Shown: positions 1 through 10,400 of the stretch, in pieces
Position numbering within the stretch: position 1 is the first letter of the stretch
Layout of the letters: every line of letters starts with the position of its first letter
DNA from: Tieghemostelium lacteum
Lineage: Eukaryota > Evosea > Eumycetozoa > Dictyosteliales > Raperosteliaceae
Direction of reading: 5' to 3'
Length of the DNA stretch: 64,000 nucleotides
Assembly (NCBI GenBank): GCA_001606155.1
Contig: LODT01000029.1
Span: 496,001 to 560,000, forward strand
Notes under the pieces: model-generated
Database searches by the model: none
What the model was told of the DNA's origin: nothing
What the model saw: only the letters and a program-made list of their open reading frames with translations
Made by a program: the position numbers and the translations under genes

Positions 1-47
1 CACTAGCTGGTGTTCCAGTTAATGAAAGATGTCAATGTCCAAGATAA
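1..47 (+). CDS. 3' end of an upstream gene, product unknown
   Basis: An open frame from the window edge reads LAGVPVNERCQCPR and stops with TAA at 45-47. The short peptide is rich in Cys, Pro and Arg and does not look like translated AT-rich spacer, so it is probably the C-terminus of a gene that begins outside the window. I do not recognise the protein from 14 residues. Confidence 0.4.
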   Translation, partial: LAGVPVNERCQCPR

Positions 48-331
48 TCTTTTAAAGATAAAAGATTAACAGCATAGGTGATAGGTGTTGTAGTGATAGG
101 AAGTAGGAAGTAGAAAATACTAAATATAAAAGAGTAAAAAAAAAAGAAATGATTGAAATCTAAAAGAGACAGTTTTTAAAGAAACTTTTATAATAGTAGA
201 ATAAAGTAACATCAATCAATCAAATATTATATTTATTATAAACATTATAAAACTTAACTTTTTTAGATATTTTTGTGTTTTTTTTTTATTTGATATTGTA
301 TAGTCATCTTTCATGTAGTTGTCACAAACCA

Positions 332-1567
332 ATGACTATAATAAATTATTTTATAGTTAATGAAGTTATTCAATATCTTTATAAGAATATTGATATATTA
401 AACTTTATTAAAACCAATAAACAATCCTATTCATTTAGAGATTCAATTAGATTTATACAATATCCTATAGATTATCTATGTAAAACACAATGTACCAATA
501 CACTACCTAAACGATTTAAAACATTAATGTTAAAACAAGAACATTATGTAGTAATATTAAAATCAAAGAATAATCAGTTGGGCAGCTATCTATCAACTCA
601 AGTGAATCTATATAATATATTCCTGTGTTTGGGTTTTGATTTGGCATTACAACCACAAACTCTACCAAACTCTGCCATTAGAATGTATATACATGATAAA
701 TTTAAAAATGAAATTTGTAAAGGTTCATTACCAGTCTCTCTGAATCTCTTAACTCTTGGTACTAGTTTTAATCGAGGGTTTGTTGCTGATACTCTACCTC
801 TAGGTCTAAAGGAATTGAACTTTGGTATTGACTTTAATCAAGATTTAAAGAGTTGTCATTTATGGTCCTTAGAATCTCTTGAACGTTTGACATTTGGTAC
901 GGATTTCAATCAGGTACTACATCGTGACTATCTACCACCTAATGTACTGGAACTGACATTGGGCATTAATTTTAATAGAGAATTTGATACTGATTCTCTA
1001 CCTGTACATTTACAATTATTAACTTGGAAAAGTACTCGTTCACAACCTCTAAAGGTAGGTGTACTTCCTAGTACACTCAAAACTCTAATATTACCCTTCA
1101 CCTATGATTTCCCATTCCACTGCGACCTTTGGCCAAAAAGTTTAGAAGCCTTACAATTTGGTAAAATCAATAATCTCATTGAACCAGGTTCACTTTCCAA
1201 TGGAACATTAAAACATTTAACATTGGGTTATTATAGACACCCACTATCAAAAGGAACTCTACCAGATACCCTTACAACTCTAATACTACATTGTGATTGT
1301 GGAAGTCCTATACAACCTGGTGTTCTTCCAACTTCTTTACAAAAACTACAACTGGGAACTAGCTACAATCAAGAAATTCTACCAGATTCATTACCACCAA
1401 ATTTACTAATTCTATCTCTAGGTAAGTCATATTCACATCCCCTTAGTATACATGCTATTCCTTCCTCTTTACAGGTAATTCATTGTTATCACCATTACAA
1501 GTTAAATCTAAAAGGTTTACCATCAGAATGTCAAATTAAAAAGTATGTTGTTGATCAGTTTTCTTAG
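332..1567 (+). CDS. FNIP repeat-containing protein
   Basis: A single-exon protein of 411 residues built of about ten FNIP repeats of roughly 22 residues. Repeat hallmarks such as LTLGTSFNRGF, LNFGIDFNQDL, LTFGTDFNQVL and LTLGINFNREF alternate with DTLPLGLKEL-like LP..L..L segments. FNIP repeats are LRR-like units greatly expanded in dictyostelids. The first 50 residues (INYFIVNEVIQYLYKNIDIL..FIKTNKQ) resemble the degenerate F-box that usually precedes them, so a substrate-adaptor role is possible but unproven. The frame stays open upstream to 275, but the first ATG is at 332, just after a T-rich stretch, and I use it. A second FNIP gene lies at 26277-27176. Confidence 0.85.
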   Translation: MTIINYFIVNEVIQYLYKNIDILNFIKTNKQSYSFRDSIRFIQYPIDYLCKTQCTNTLPKRFKTLMLKQEHYVVILKSKNNQLGSYLSTQVNLYNIFLCLGFDLALQPQTLPNSAIRMYIHDKFKNEICKGSLPVSLNLLTLGTSFNRGFVADTLPLGLKELNFGIDFNQDLKSCHLWSLESLERLTFGTDFNQVLHRDYLPPNVLELTLGINFNREFDTDSLPVHLQLLTWKSTRSQPLKVGVLPSTLKTLILPFTYDFPFHCDLWPKSLEALQFGKINNLIEPGSLSNGTLKHLTLGYYRHPLSKGTLPDTLTTLILHCDCGSPIQPGVLPTSLQKLQLGTSYNQEILPDSLPPNLLILSLGKSYSHPLSIHAIPSSLQVIHCYHHYKLNLKGLPSECQIKKYVVDQFS

Positions 1568-3170
1568 CAGGAAAAACTTTGCAATATTAGTGGTAATTCT
1601 CAAAGAAAAATGTTCAATACAATAACAATTTGAAGCTTCAAGGGATTTTTGCCTCAGAGCTGGCATTTAAGCAAATTCTTACAAGCGTTTAAAGTTGATA
1701 ATTTTATTTTAAATATTTTATCTGCAATGGTTTTAAAGTTTCACAGTTCTTTATGTGTCTTTACAATAAAAGACTAGTTAAATTGAATATAGGAGAAAGT
1801 AGTAAAGTAAAATTATTTTTAATTGAAGATGGTCATCTGCAGGAGTCTTCTTATTTTAGGAACTAGAGTATTTAAAGAACATATACATGAATAATAATAT
1901 TATCATTAAAGATAGAAATGATACAAGTATTATATTTAATTGATGATTTTTAAAATATCAAAGTATTTCAATAGAGGAATGGGATAAATTATTTAATTCC
2001 ATTCGAAACAAAGTAATTCCATCCATTGTATTGTTTAAACAAATTTCCTTCATTGTGCAAGTTTAGATTTTAAAACACTATAAAATATCCAAACAAATTC
2101 TTTGACAGATTCTACAAACAATTTCAGGATAAATTTGTTAAAAAGAGGTTTGAAATGGCCAAATTGATCTCTTTTGTTTAAAATCATATAACACCTTATT
2201 ATCATTATCAATTCTAGTTATTGAAATGTCTTTATATTAATATAAACTCTCTAGAGTCTCTATACACCCAAGTTGGTACAACTTACAATTTCAAAGTTGG
2301 TGAAACTAGTGGTATCGAATCTTTTACAGGAAATCACAACCAACTTTTGCTATTTTTACATTATTGCTAATTCTTCATAAATGGGTGCTAGTTTCTTACA
2401 ATATGTACCAATGGTGCAACTGATTGCAAAGATGATCAAATTTGGTAATCATGATTATTTCATTTTTTAAAAATTTATTAATATATTACAATTCTGTATA
2501 TCTCACACACCCCATTTCACCACTATCTTTGTGAATCACTTGGGTTTTTTTTTATTTTTTAAAAAAATTAATAAGGTGAACTACAATATCACAAAACTCA
2601 ACCATGATTAATCTATTTCTGAGTTAAATATTTTATATGTTAATACTATTACATTGATAGTTGTTTCATCTGAGCCTATTACATAATCTTAAGATAGATT
2701 TAAAAGAACTGCAAATACAATTAGGAAATAAAAACAACCATTCATTTTCATCATCTTTTTATGAGTGGGTAAATTGAAAAAATTTTTTTTTTTTTTTATT
2801 TTGAAATTTGAATTATACCCCACCAACTGTTTTATTATTAGATTTATAATTATTACTCTTGTTATTAATTTTTTTTCCTTTTTTTTGTTTTAATTTTTTT
2901 ATCTTATTTATTAGTTTTAACCTAGTGTATAGTTCCACTCTTTAGTTTATTTTTTAATTTCCACCAAAACCCAAATTTTGTAAAAAATCAAGAATATTAA
3001 ACTTTTTTTTTTTTATTAATATCCCATTTTTATAGTTTTTATTGTACATAGATATTTTCTGTTATATATAAATACCAACCACGTTTCACATTCTCCCCCT
3101 CACTTGTACATAGATATTTATTATTATTATTAGCAACATCATTATATAACATATACACATCACAAGAAAA
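1568..3170. other. Long AT-rich intergenic region
   Basis: About 1.6 kb separates the FNIP gene from the RING gene. It holds poly-T runs near 2541-2560, 2780-2800 and 3004-3014 and no long open frame. One patch (2242-2449) looks like decayed coding sequence and is listed separately. The 200 bp before 3171 probably contain the promoter of the RING gene. Confidence 0.6.
2242..2449 (+). pseudogene. Possible decayed coding relic, family unknown
   Basis: One forward frame reads SLYTQVGTTYNFKVGETSG, then SFTGNHNQ, then TICTNGATDCKDDQIW, broken by two in-frame stops. The amino-acid composition (Gly, Thr, Asp, Cys) is unlike translated poly-AT spacer and hints at an old secreted or lectin-like domain. 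I do not recognise the family. This could still be chance. Confidence 0.25.
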
Positions 3171-4687
3171 ATGATAGACTGCGATATACCATTTTCAATT
3201 TTAATGATGTTAAAGAATCAGTCAGGTGGAAATCATCAACATCAACATACAACACCTCAACAACACAGTTCATCATCAACTACACAAAGTGGAACTATAA
3301 CAACATTTAGAAACAAACGAGATTCTGATATTAGCGATAGCAGTGGTGATGAAGACTATAGATCAAGTTCAAAATCATTACAGCAATTATTTGTAGGCTT
3401 AACCGAAGATTTTTCTGTATGTATATTCAACCTTCTAAACAAAACTCTCTATTTTTGTTTTTTTTTTTTACTTTATTTATATTAATATTTTAAAAACAAT
3501 ATTTATAGTGCTCAATTTGTTATGAATTATTTGATAAACCAATCAGTTTACCTTGTAGTCATACATTTTGTAAAACATGTATAGAGGATTTAATATCCAA
3601 TAGTAAATTAAACAATAATAGCAACACATTTTTATGTCCACTTTGTAGAATAGAAACTAAAATACCAGAGAAGGGAATAGATGGATTTCCCTTGAATGGA
3701 TTTTTCATGAGCGCCATTGAAAAGATGAAAAAGGCAAATAACTTTTGCCCACGATTTTGTGATCAATGTACCACAAAAAAAGTAGCTAGAAAATGTGAAC
3801 AATGTAATTTATTTTTGTGCAAGGGGTGTTGTGAACTCTTGCACTTTGTAGGTGGTCAAAAGGCCCAACATCAGATACTCCTAGTCGACTCACATATTAG
3901 CAGTGATTTTGATTTGGAGACACACAACACCAAGGATTCAGAATTGGATCCACCTGTATATATCCCATTTAATGTCTCTAGATCACAATGCAGTACCATC
4001 TTTAAGAATTGGATAAGTTCATTGTGGTTTGCACCATCGGATCTCAAGGTTAATTTATCTGTACGTTATATTAAACCCATCTATCTACCCTACTGGATAT
4101 TTGAGGTACAGACCACTACGAAATATGGTGCTTTGATATCAGTAGGCTCAAGTAGTGGCAGTGGTCTATTAACTGCTCCTAACATCTACAATAGCCATAC
4201 CAAATTTGATTTGATTTGGAATCACAAGATTAATATATTCTCTGATAAGTACCGTTCTGCAATCATTAGTAACAACAAATTGATTGATAAAGATCTTCTC
4301 ACTCAGGTCCAGTCATGGGAGTTAACTAATATTCCATCAGTCGATCAATCAGTACCTCCCAACCCAAAGATCCAAGCACTTGCCTATCTAATTGATGAAT
4401 CAACTGCATGGAAGAAATATGCTGAGCAAAAGATTCGTACAAAGGACAGAGAAGTATGCGAAAATCGTATAAAATCAAGTTGTGGTGTCTCTGGTATGGC
4501 TAAAGATATCTTTGTAGAGACTGATATCACTAGAGTAGCTTCTCAAAAGGTTTTCCTTCCGGTATATTTTATCAAATATATCTATGATTCTAAATCCTAC
4601 ACTGTCATTGTAAACGCTCAAAATTCAAAAATTATTGGTCATAGACCATATGCTCAAGGTTTAAGTTTATTTAAGATGTTTAAATAA
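3171..4687 (+). CDS. RING finger and B-box zinc finger protein
   Basis: Exons 3171-3416 and 3509-4687; the 92-bp intron starts GTATGT, ends TTTATAG and is phase 0. The spliced protein has 474 residues. A His/Gln/Ser-rich leader (1-75) is followed by a C3HC4 RING starting at residue 83 (CSICYELFD, LPCSHTFCKTCIEDL, FLCPLCR). A B-box follows at about 162-205 (CDQCTTKKVARKCEQC, LCKGCCELLH). RING/B-box pairs are typical of E3 ubiquitin ligases. The C-terminal half has a second conserved-looking block, W..SLWFAPSDL then YIKPIYLPYWIFEVQ. This recalls a W..P..YLPYW pattern I associate with zinc-ribbon proteins of bacteria and plants; that link is from memory. The RING exists only in the spliced reading. 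Confidence 0.85.
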
Positions 4688-4779
4688 ATAACACCTTGGA
4701 TATACTAATTTTTAAGTAAAATTATAATTGAGTTAGTTTTTTTTATTTAATTTTTTTTTTTTTGAAATAATAAATATTT

Positions 4780-4975
4780 TTTAAAATTTAATGATGAAGT
4801 TAACTATCAGTTTTTCCAAGTTGCATTGAGATGTGGTGTAGTTGTATTATACCATTTTGGTGGTGAATTCCAATCTCAAATCTTTGTAAATATATTTTTA
4901 CATTATTGGAGTATATATTCAAAACCCAGAATTCTTCTCCCTGATTAAGAATAATAAAGGATACTCGATGAAATA
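4780..4975 (+). pseudogene. Possible coding relic with frame change
   Basis: A forward frame reads NDEVNYQFFQVALRCGVVV then LYHFGGEFQSQIFV. After a frame change another frame gives IQNPEFFSLIKNNKGYSMK and a stop near 4975. Both halves have plausible protein composition for this genome, but neither has a start or an upstream exon. The antisense 61-codon frame over the same bases looks less protein-like. Family unknown. Confidence 0.25.
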
Positions 4976-5340
4976 AAATCAACATTTTTCAAATTTGCAC
5001 ATTTTCATTAATTTATTTTTAATTTTATGAGTGTCATAACAAGGTAACCCATTTAATTTGGGTCTATTTATTTTTTCTATATATATTTAAACATATTTAT
5101 ATTTTCTATATATAGTTTTTTCATTTAAATTTTTCTTACTATAAACTAAAATTGGAAATCTAATATCATTTGAAAATACTGAAAGTAATATGAACACAGA
5201 AAATTACTTGTTTGAATGTTTCAGAATTGAAGAAAAAAACAAAAAAGATTGTTTTTTGGTAAAATTAATTTACTAATATAACTCATATTTATTAGTTGAT
5301 TAATACATTTTTTTCATTTATTAATTTTAACAGAATATTT

Positions 5341-5840
5341 ATGAACACCTTACAAGATAAAGTAAATTTCCATACCAGTGTTGTCGCCGTTTTAGGAAAA
5401 TCAACTTCCAAAAATTTAAAATTCATCAAAGGGGTTGAGACTCATTTAATCTTTGGTGATAATGATGGTAATCATTAGTTCTTCAAAATAGAGTATTTAA
5501 AAAAAGCCATCATTCACATAACAATTGTCAGACATTCTCCAAATATGTCATTGATCGATTGGGGTTATCCTGGCTTTGAAGAAGTCCCATTCTTACCAAT
5601 AGATAATTTAAATATTAAATAATTCTATAATTTTTAAAATTTAAATAGATATCTATTTATTTAAATATTTAAAAATTATAGAATTATATAATGATATAAA
5701 AAACTCAACAAACTAGATGACTATTTCCACTGTTAAACCACTCTATGAAGATAATCCAATTTATATTCTCAGCACTCAAATTTCAAAATTGTTATAGAAG
5801 ATAAATAAAATTTTTGAAAAAATCATTGACAAAATTTCTT
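5341..5840 (+). pseudogene. Pseudogene of an unrecognised protein
   Basis: The frame starting MNTLQDKVNFHTSVVAVLGK runs through LKFIKGVETHLIFGDNDG to a TAG at 5476. The same frame then continues with good coding character (FFKIEYLKKAIIHITIVRH, SLIDWGYPGFEEVPFLPIDN) to a second stop near 5622. A further piece, TISTVKPLYEDNPIYILS, starts at about 5719. One coherent protein is interrupted by stops and by the palindrome at 5621-5685, so this looks like a dead gene. I do not recognise the family. Confidence 0.5.
5621..5685. repeat. Imperfect palindrome
   Basis: The arms AATTCTATAATTTTTAAA (from 5621) and TTTAAAAATTATAGAATT (ending 5685) are inverted copies, and the centre AGATATCT is itself palindromic. 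About 30 bp per arm pair with a few small gaps. It interrupts the dead gene at 5341-5840 and could be a hairpin, a former terminator or a small inverted-repeat insertion. Confidence 0.6.
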
Positions 5841-5907
5841 AGTTCCATAATAAAAAAAAATATGTAAAAAAGACAATTATAAAAAAAATTCATATTTCTT
5901 ATTAACA

Positions 5908-5990
5908 ATTGGTCCTCCGCAAGGAGGCAACCGTTAAATTGGAAAAATCGATACAGAGAAAATTAGCAACAGCTCCTGCGTAAGGTTAGC
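5908..5990. other. GC-richer structured island, possible ncRNA or repeat
   Basis: Within 80% AT spacer this patch holds CCTCCGCAAGGAGG, a perfect 5-bp stem with a GCAA loop, near 5914-5927. About 45 bp further on is a related block, GCTCCTGCGTAAGGTTAGC. The two blocks share the pattern G(G/C)TCCT(C/G)CG(C/T)AAGG. Dictyostelid small RNAs often stand out as GC-rich islands, but I find no clear class I RNA motif or upstream element. It may instead be part of an old repeat next to the LINE tail at 6067. Confidence 0.35.
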
Positions 5991-6066
5991 TTAAAATACT
6001 AAGAGAAGTAAACAACATTTTTTTTTTAGCCCCACGATTTTTGAACTTCTGAATGGCTCTGCTTAA

Positions 6067-6227
6067 ATACTAGTGCTGGCGCATTGCTAGTTACACAGGT
6101 CCAAAAAAAGCATAAATACCATTTAACACCAACCACAACAATTTGAATAGATAATACCAATAAATAAATGTAATAAAGACTTTACCATAGTACTAGCGTA
6201 TTGCTAGTTACACAGGTCAAAAAAAAA
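6067..6227 (+). mobile_element. LINE 3'-end remnant, tail in tandem
   Basis: This fragment matches the 3' end of the LINE at 13470-14702. A copy of the terminal ~32 bp lies at 6071-6102. It is followed at 6108-6218 by a longer copy of the 3' untranslated tail that ends with the same terminal motif (6189-6218) and an A run. The flanks CTGAATGGCTCTGCTTAA (6049-6066) and CTGGATGGCTCAGCTTTAA (6228-6246) look like a diverged target-site duplication. The element is extremely 5'-truncated and older than the copy at 13.5 kb, since the tails differ at several positions. Confidence 0.65.
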
Positions 6228-6383
6228 CTGGATGGCTCAGCTTTAAGATATTTGAACTTCGCATATGTAAACAAAGGTATCTTTAAATATATAAATAAAT
6301 TAATAAATATACATAATTTAAAATTATTTTTTTAAATTTTGTAAATTGAAGTTGATTTAATTTAAAATTTTAAAATTTCAATT

Positions 6384-7373
6384 ATGTCAAACTATTCGGA
6401 TAAAGTTTATTTTATAACAGGATGCAGTAAAGGCTTGGGATTGGAAGTTGTAATCCAATTACTAAAATCTGGTATGAAAGTGGTAGCTACCAGTAGAGAC
6501 ACCAATCAGATGATACAAGAGATAAAATCAGTAGATGAATCATTGATTAATGACAATAATCTATTAGCTTTAAAAATGGATTTAACTTGTGAGCAATCTA
6601 TAAAAACTGCAGTTGATGAAGCAATTAAAAAATTCAAATACATTTATGCAGTAATAAATAATGCTGGTTATGGTTTATCTGGTACTGTTGAAGAGCTATC
6701 ACTCACTGAAAGTAAGTATTTATATTATTAAAGTATAAAGATAAATAGAAACTAATACCATCTATTAAAAGTTAGAAAACAATTTGAGATCAATGTATTT
6801 GGTGTTATTACAGTTTTACATTATATTATACCAAATTTAAGGTTAAGACATTATGCAGATCCACGTATCATCAATATTGGTTCTATTGCTGGATTTAATG
6901 CTGAATTTGCATCTTATAGTATCTATTGTAGTACTAAATTTGCATTAGCAGGATTAAGTGAAGGTTTAGCATATGATCTAAAAGAATTTGGAGTTAAAGT
7001 TACTGTTGTCTATTTAGGATCATTCAGAACTCAATTTCGTAAGTATAATATTAAATTTTAACTTTAATAAGTGAGAAACTAATTCTGAATCGCAATACTA
7101 GATGAATCAACATCAAAACCTCAAAATAAAATGGAGGAATATACAGAGGTTAGAAAAATGGATAGAATATTTGCAGAACGTGCTGGAAAACAAATTGGAG
7201 ACCCAGTTAAAGCAGCTAAAGCACTTGTTCAATTATCTTTGGATATTAACCCAGCATTGGATTTATTCCTTGGTTCAACTTCAGTCAGAATTGCAGAGGA
7301 AAAAATCAAGAAACTTCAATCCCAAATTGATAGTAATCGTGACTTTTGTAATAACACTGATTTTACATCATAG
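6384..7373 (+). CDS. Short-chain dehydrogenase/reductase (SDR)
   Basis: Exons 6384-6711, 6772-7038 and 7102-7373; both introns are 60-63 bp, start GTAAGT and splice in phase 1. The spliced protein has 288 residues. It is a classical SDR: cofactor motif TGCSKGLG (12-19), NNAG at 92-95, Ser147 in the IGSIAG strand and the catalytic YCSTK (Tyr161, Lys165). The Asp66-Leu67 pair follows the pattern for adenine binding. The C-terminal exon reads KMEEYTEVRKMDRIFAERAG and LVQLSLDINPALDLFLGS, as in SDRs annotated as NADP-dependent oxidoreductases acting on carbonyl or steroid-like substrates. The true substrate cannot be read from sequence. No organelle signal is evident. Confidence 0.9.
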
Positions 7374-7467
7374 CCAAAAACAATCATCATCATCTCATGA
7401 TTATATTGCATGTAGTTTTATTTTAATATAAAAGAATATTTTATATATATATTGTAAATTTTTAATA

Positions 7468-10400
7468 TTATTGATTAGGATTCCACATATTTTGTTGTTG
7501 TGGTTGACCTTGAATATTAAATTGTTGTTGTTGTTGTGGTTGTTGTGGTTGTTGCATATGAAATTGTTGTGGAACTAAACCACCTTGTTGTTGTTGAAAT
7601 TGTTGATTTTGTTGTGGTACCATTCCAGCAGCAGGATTTTGTCTAAACTGTTGCATATATTGGTTTTGTTGACCTTGTTGTACAGGCTGTTGTTGTTGTT
7701 GTTGTTGTTGTTGAGGTTGTTTTTGGAATTGTTGATTTATGAATTGGTTTTGTTGTGGTACCATTCCAGCGCCTTGTTGTTGTGTATTAAAAAACTGTTG
7801 TTGATTTTGATTTGGTTGATTTTGTTGATTTACCATTCCAGTTTGTTGTAGTCTCTGTTGAGGGTTCATTTGGTTAAGTAATTGTTGTTGTTGATTTTGT
7901 TGATTCATCACCTGTTGTGGGTTCATTTGAAGTGTATTCATTCCCATCTGTTGTGGATTCATTTGTCTCTGTTGTTGATTCTGTTGATTCATCACCTGTT
8001 GTGGATTCATTTGAACATTACCCATTTGTCCTTGTTGTGTGTTCTGTTGGTAATTAGCATTGGCCATTGGTTTAGCCATAGCTTGATTCTGCATTTTCAT
8101 CTGATACTGTTGTGTCAATAACTGATTCTGAACAAACTGTTGTCCTTGTTGTCCTTGTTGTCCTTGTTGTCCTTGTTGTTGAACAATATTTTGATTTGGT
8201 TGTTGTTGTAAATTCTGTTGTTGCATCATTGGATTTTGAATAAACTGTTGTTGTAAATTCTGTTGTTGCCCCTGTTGTTGAACTATATTTTGATTTGGTT
8301 GTTGTTGAATATGTTGTTGCATTGGTTGACCTTGCACATTTTGACCTTGTTGAATATTTTGTCCAACTGGTTGTTGCATCATAAAATTCTTTACTATAGC
8401 TTGTGGATTCTGTTGTTGTTGTTGCCCTACAATATTCTGGCCTTGTTGTGGATTTATTTGACCTTGAACTACAGGTACTTGTTTCATCATTGGTTGATTA
8501 GGTTGTTGTTTAAATTGATTGGGATAGTATTGTGGTTGGTTCTGCTGTGGATTAGTTTGTAAGATATTTGGAGCAGTAGCAGATCTTGCCATTGTTTGTA
8601 CCATATTTTGATTTGGTTGATTTAGGTGTTGACCTTGTACAACCATATTCTGATTAGCTTGTTGTTGTTGTTGATTTGGTATAAAGTTTTGAACTACACC
8701 AATATTTTGTCCTTGAACTTGTCCTTGAATAATATTTTGGTTTTGTGGTTGTTGTTGTGGTTGTTGTGGTTGTTGTAAATGTTGTGGTATTTGAAGTTGT
8801 AACTGTGCTAAATTAAATTGTTGTTGTGGATTTGCTTGATTCCAATGAAGTACGACTTGCATACTCTTATTATGTTCCTGTTTTAGAGTTTCAAGAGCAG
8901 CCATTGTCAATGGTGTATTCTGTGGTTTCTCAATGAGGTTTTTAATATTTGATATTTGCTTGATAGCTGATTGTAACATATTTTGGTTGGGTTGTTGTTG
9001 TTGCTGTTGTTGTTGTTGAATTTGTTGATTCATTTGCTGATTCAATTGAATATTCTGTTGATTTTGTGGATTCTGTTGATTCATTGCCTGAACATTCTGT
9101 GGGTTAATTTGACCAGTTTGTTGTATCATTTGTGAGTTTTGTTGATTTGGTAATTGTCTTAGTAAATGTTGTTGTTGTTGTAAATTTGAAATTTGTTGTG
9201 TAGGTTGTTGTTGTGATATTTGTGGTGGTACTTGGTGTTGTTGTTGTGGTGGTACTTGTTGTTGATTTGTTTGTTGATAGAATCCAAATTGCTGTTGTGG
9301 TTGTTGTTGTTGCTGTTGTGGTGGAACAACTTGTTGTGGTTGTTGTTGAGGTGGCACAACCTGTTGTTGTACTGGTACTTGAGTTTGTATTTGTTGTGGT
9401 AATAAAACTTGTTGGTGAATTGGTATATTTTGTATATTTGGTTGCTGAGATGGTTGAACTTGTTGTTGTGGTTGTTGTATAGACTGTTGTGGTAGAGTTT
9501 GTGGTTGTGGTTGAGTTTGTTGTTGTTGTATAGTTTGTTGTTGTATTAAATTTGGTGGTGGTTGATGTTGTGAAATTGGTGGAGTTTTAACAGGTTGTTG
9601 AGGTGAAGTTTGATTCATATTAATAGCTTTATGTTGTTGAGTTGGTGTAATTGGAAATTGTGGTATTGGTGAATGTTGCGCAATAATTGGTTGTGATTGT
9701 GGTTGAGGTAATGGTAACCCATGTTGTGGTTGTGGTTTTGTATAGGAAGGTGACGGAGTATTATATACACTAATAGGTGATGGTTGAACATTAGTTCCTG
9801 GTGTTGGTTGCTGAACATTTGGTACCTGTTGAACCATTCCAGTTGGTTGTGTGGGTGTATGATGTTGAACTTGTCCAATAGGCGATGAAATTGAATTTTG
9901 TTGTGTAGGTGTATGATGATGAATTTGCGATTGTTGTTGCTGTTGCTGTTGTTGTTGCTGTTGTTGTGCAGCTTGTTGTTGTTGTTGCTGTTGTTGCTGT
10001 TGTTGTGCAGCTTGTTGTTGCTGTTGAACTACACTAGCAGGTATATGAACATTATTTTGAATTTGATGATGATGTTGAACAACTGGAGGTGGTTGTGGTT
10101 GTGGTGTATGTATATTCCTAAGACCTGAACCTAACATGGTAGCTGATAGTATATCTCTTAAAGTATTGGTATCTACTGATGTTTGGGTCTTTGAAATCTT
10201 GTGTTTATTCATCCTTTCAATACGACCTTCCATATCCTCACTGATGGTATCAATGGTTCTATTAAAAGATGATACATGCTCTTTTAGAGTATCTATAGGT
10301 TGTGGATCATCATAAATGGTATTATTGTTATTCATATAGTTTATAGTGTTTTCTTTTGACTTATTTTCTAGTTCTGGTATTAATTTGGTTCTGAGAAGAT

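Noticed and set aside
4800-4985. A 61-codon minus-strand frame
   Set aside because: No partner exon or recognisable domain; the plus strand of the same DNA has better protein-like composition.
7585-10128. Several plus-strand frames rich in Leu or Val opposite the Med8-like gene
   Set aside because: They are the antisense reading of CAA/CAG glutamine tracts (TTG/TGT/GTT repeats) and have no domain or start context.
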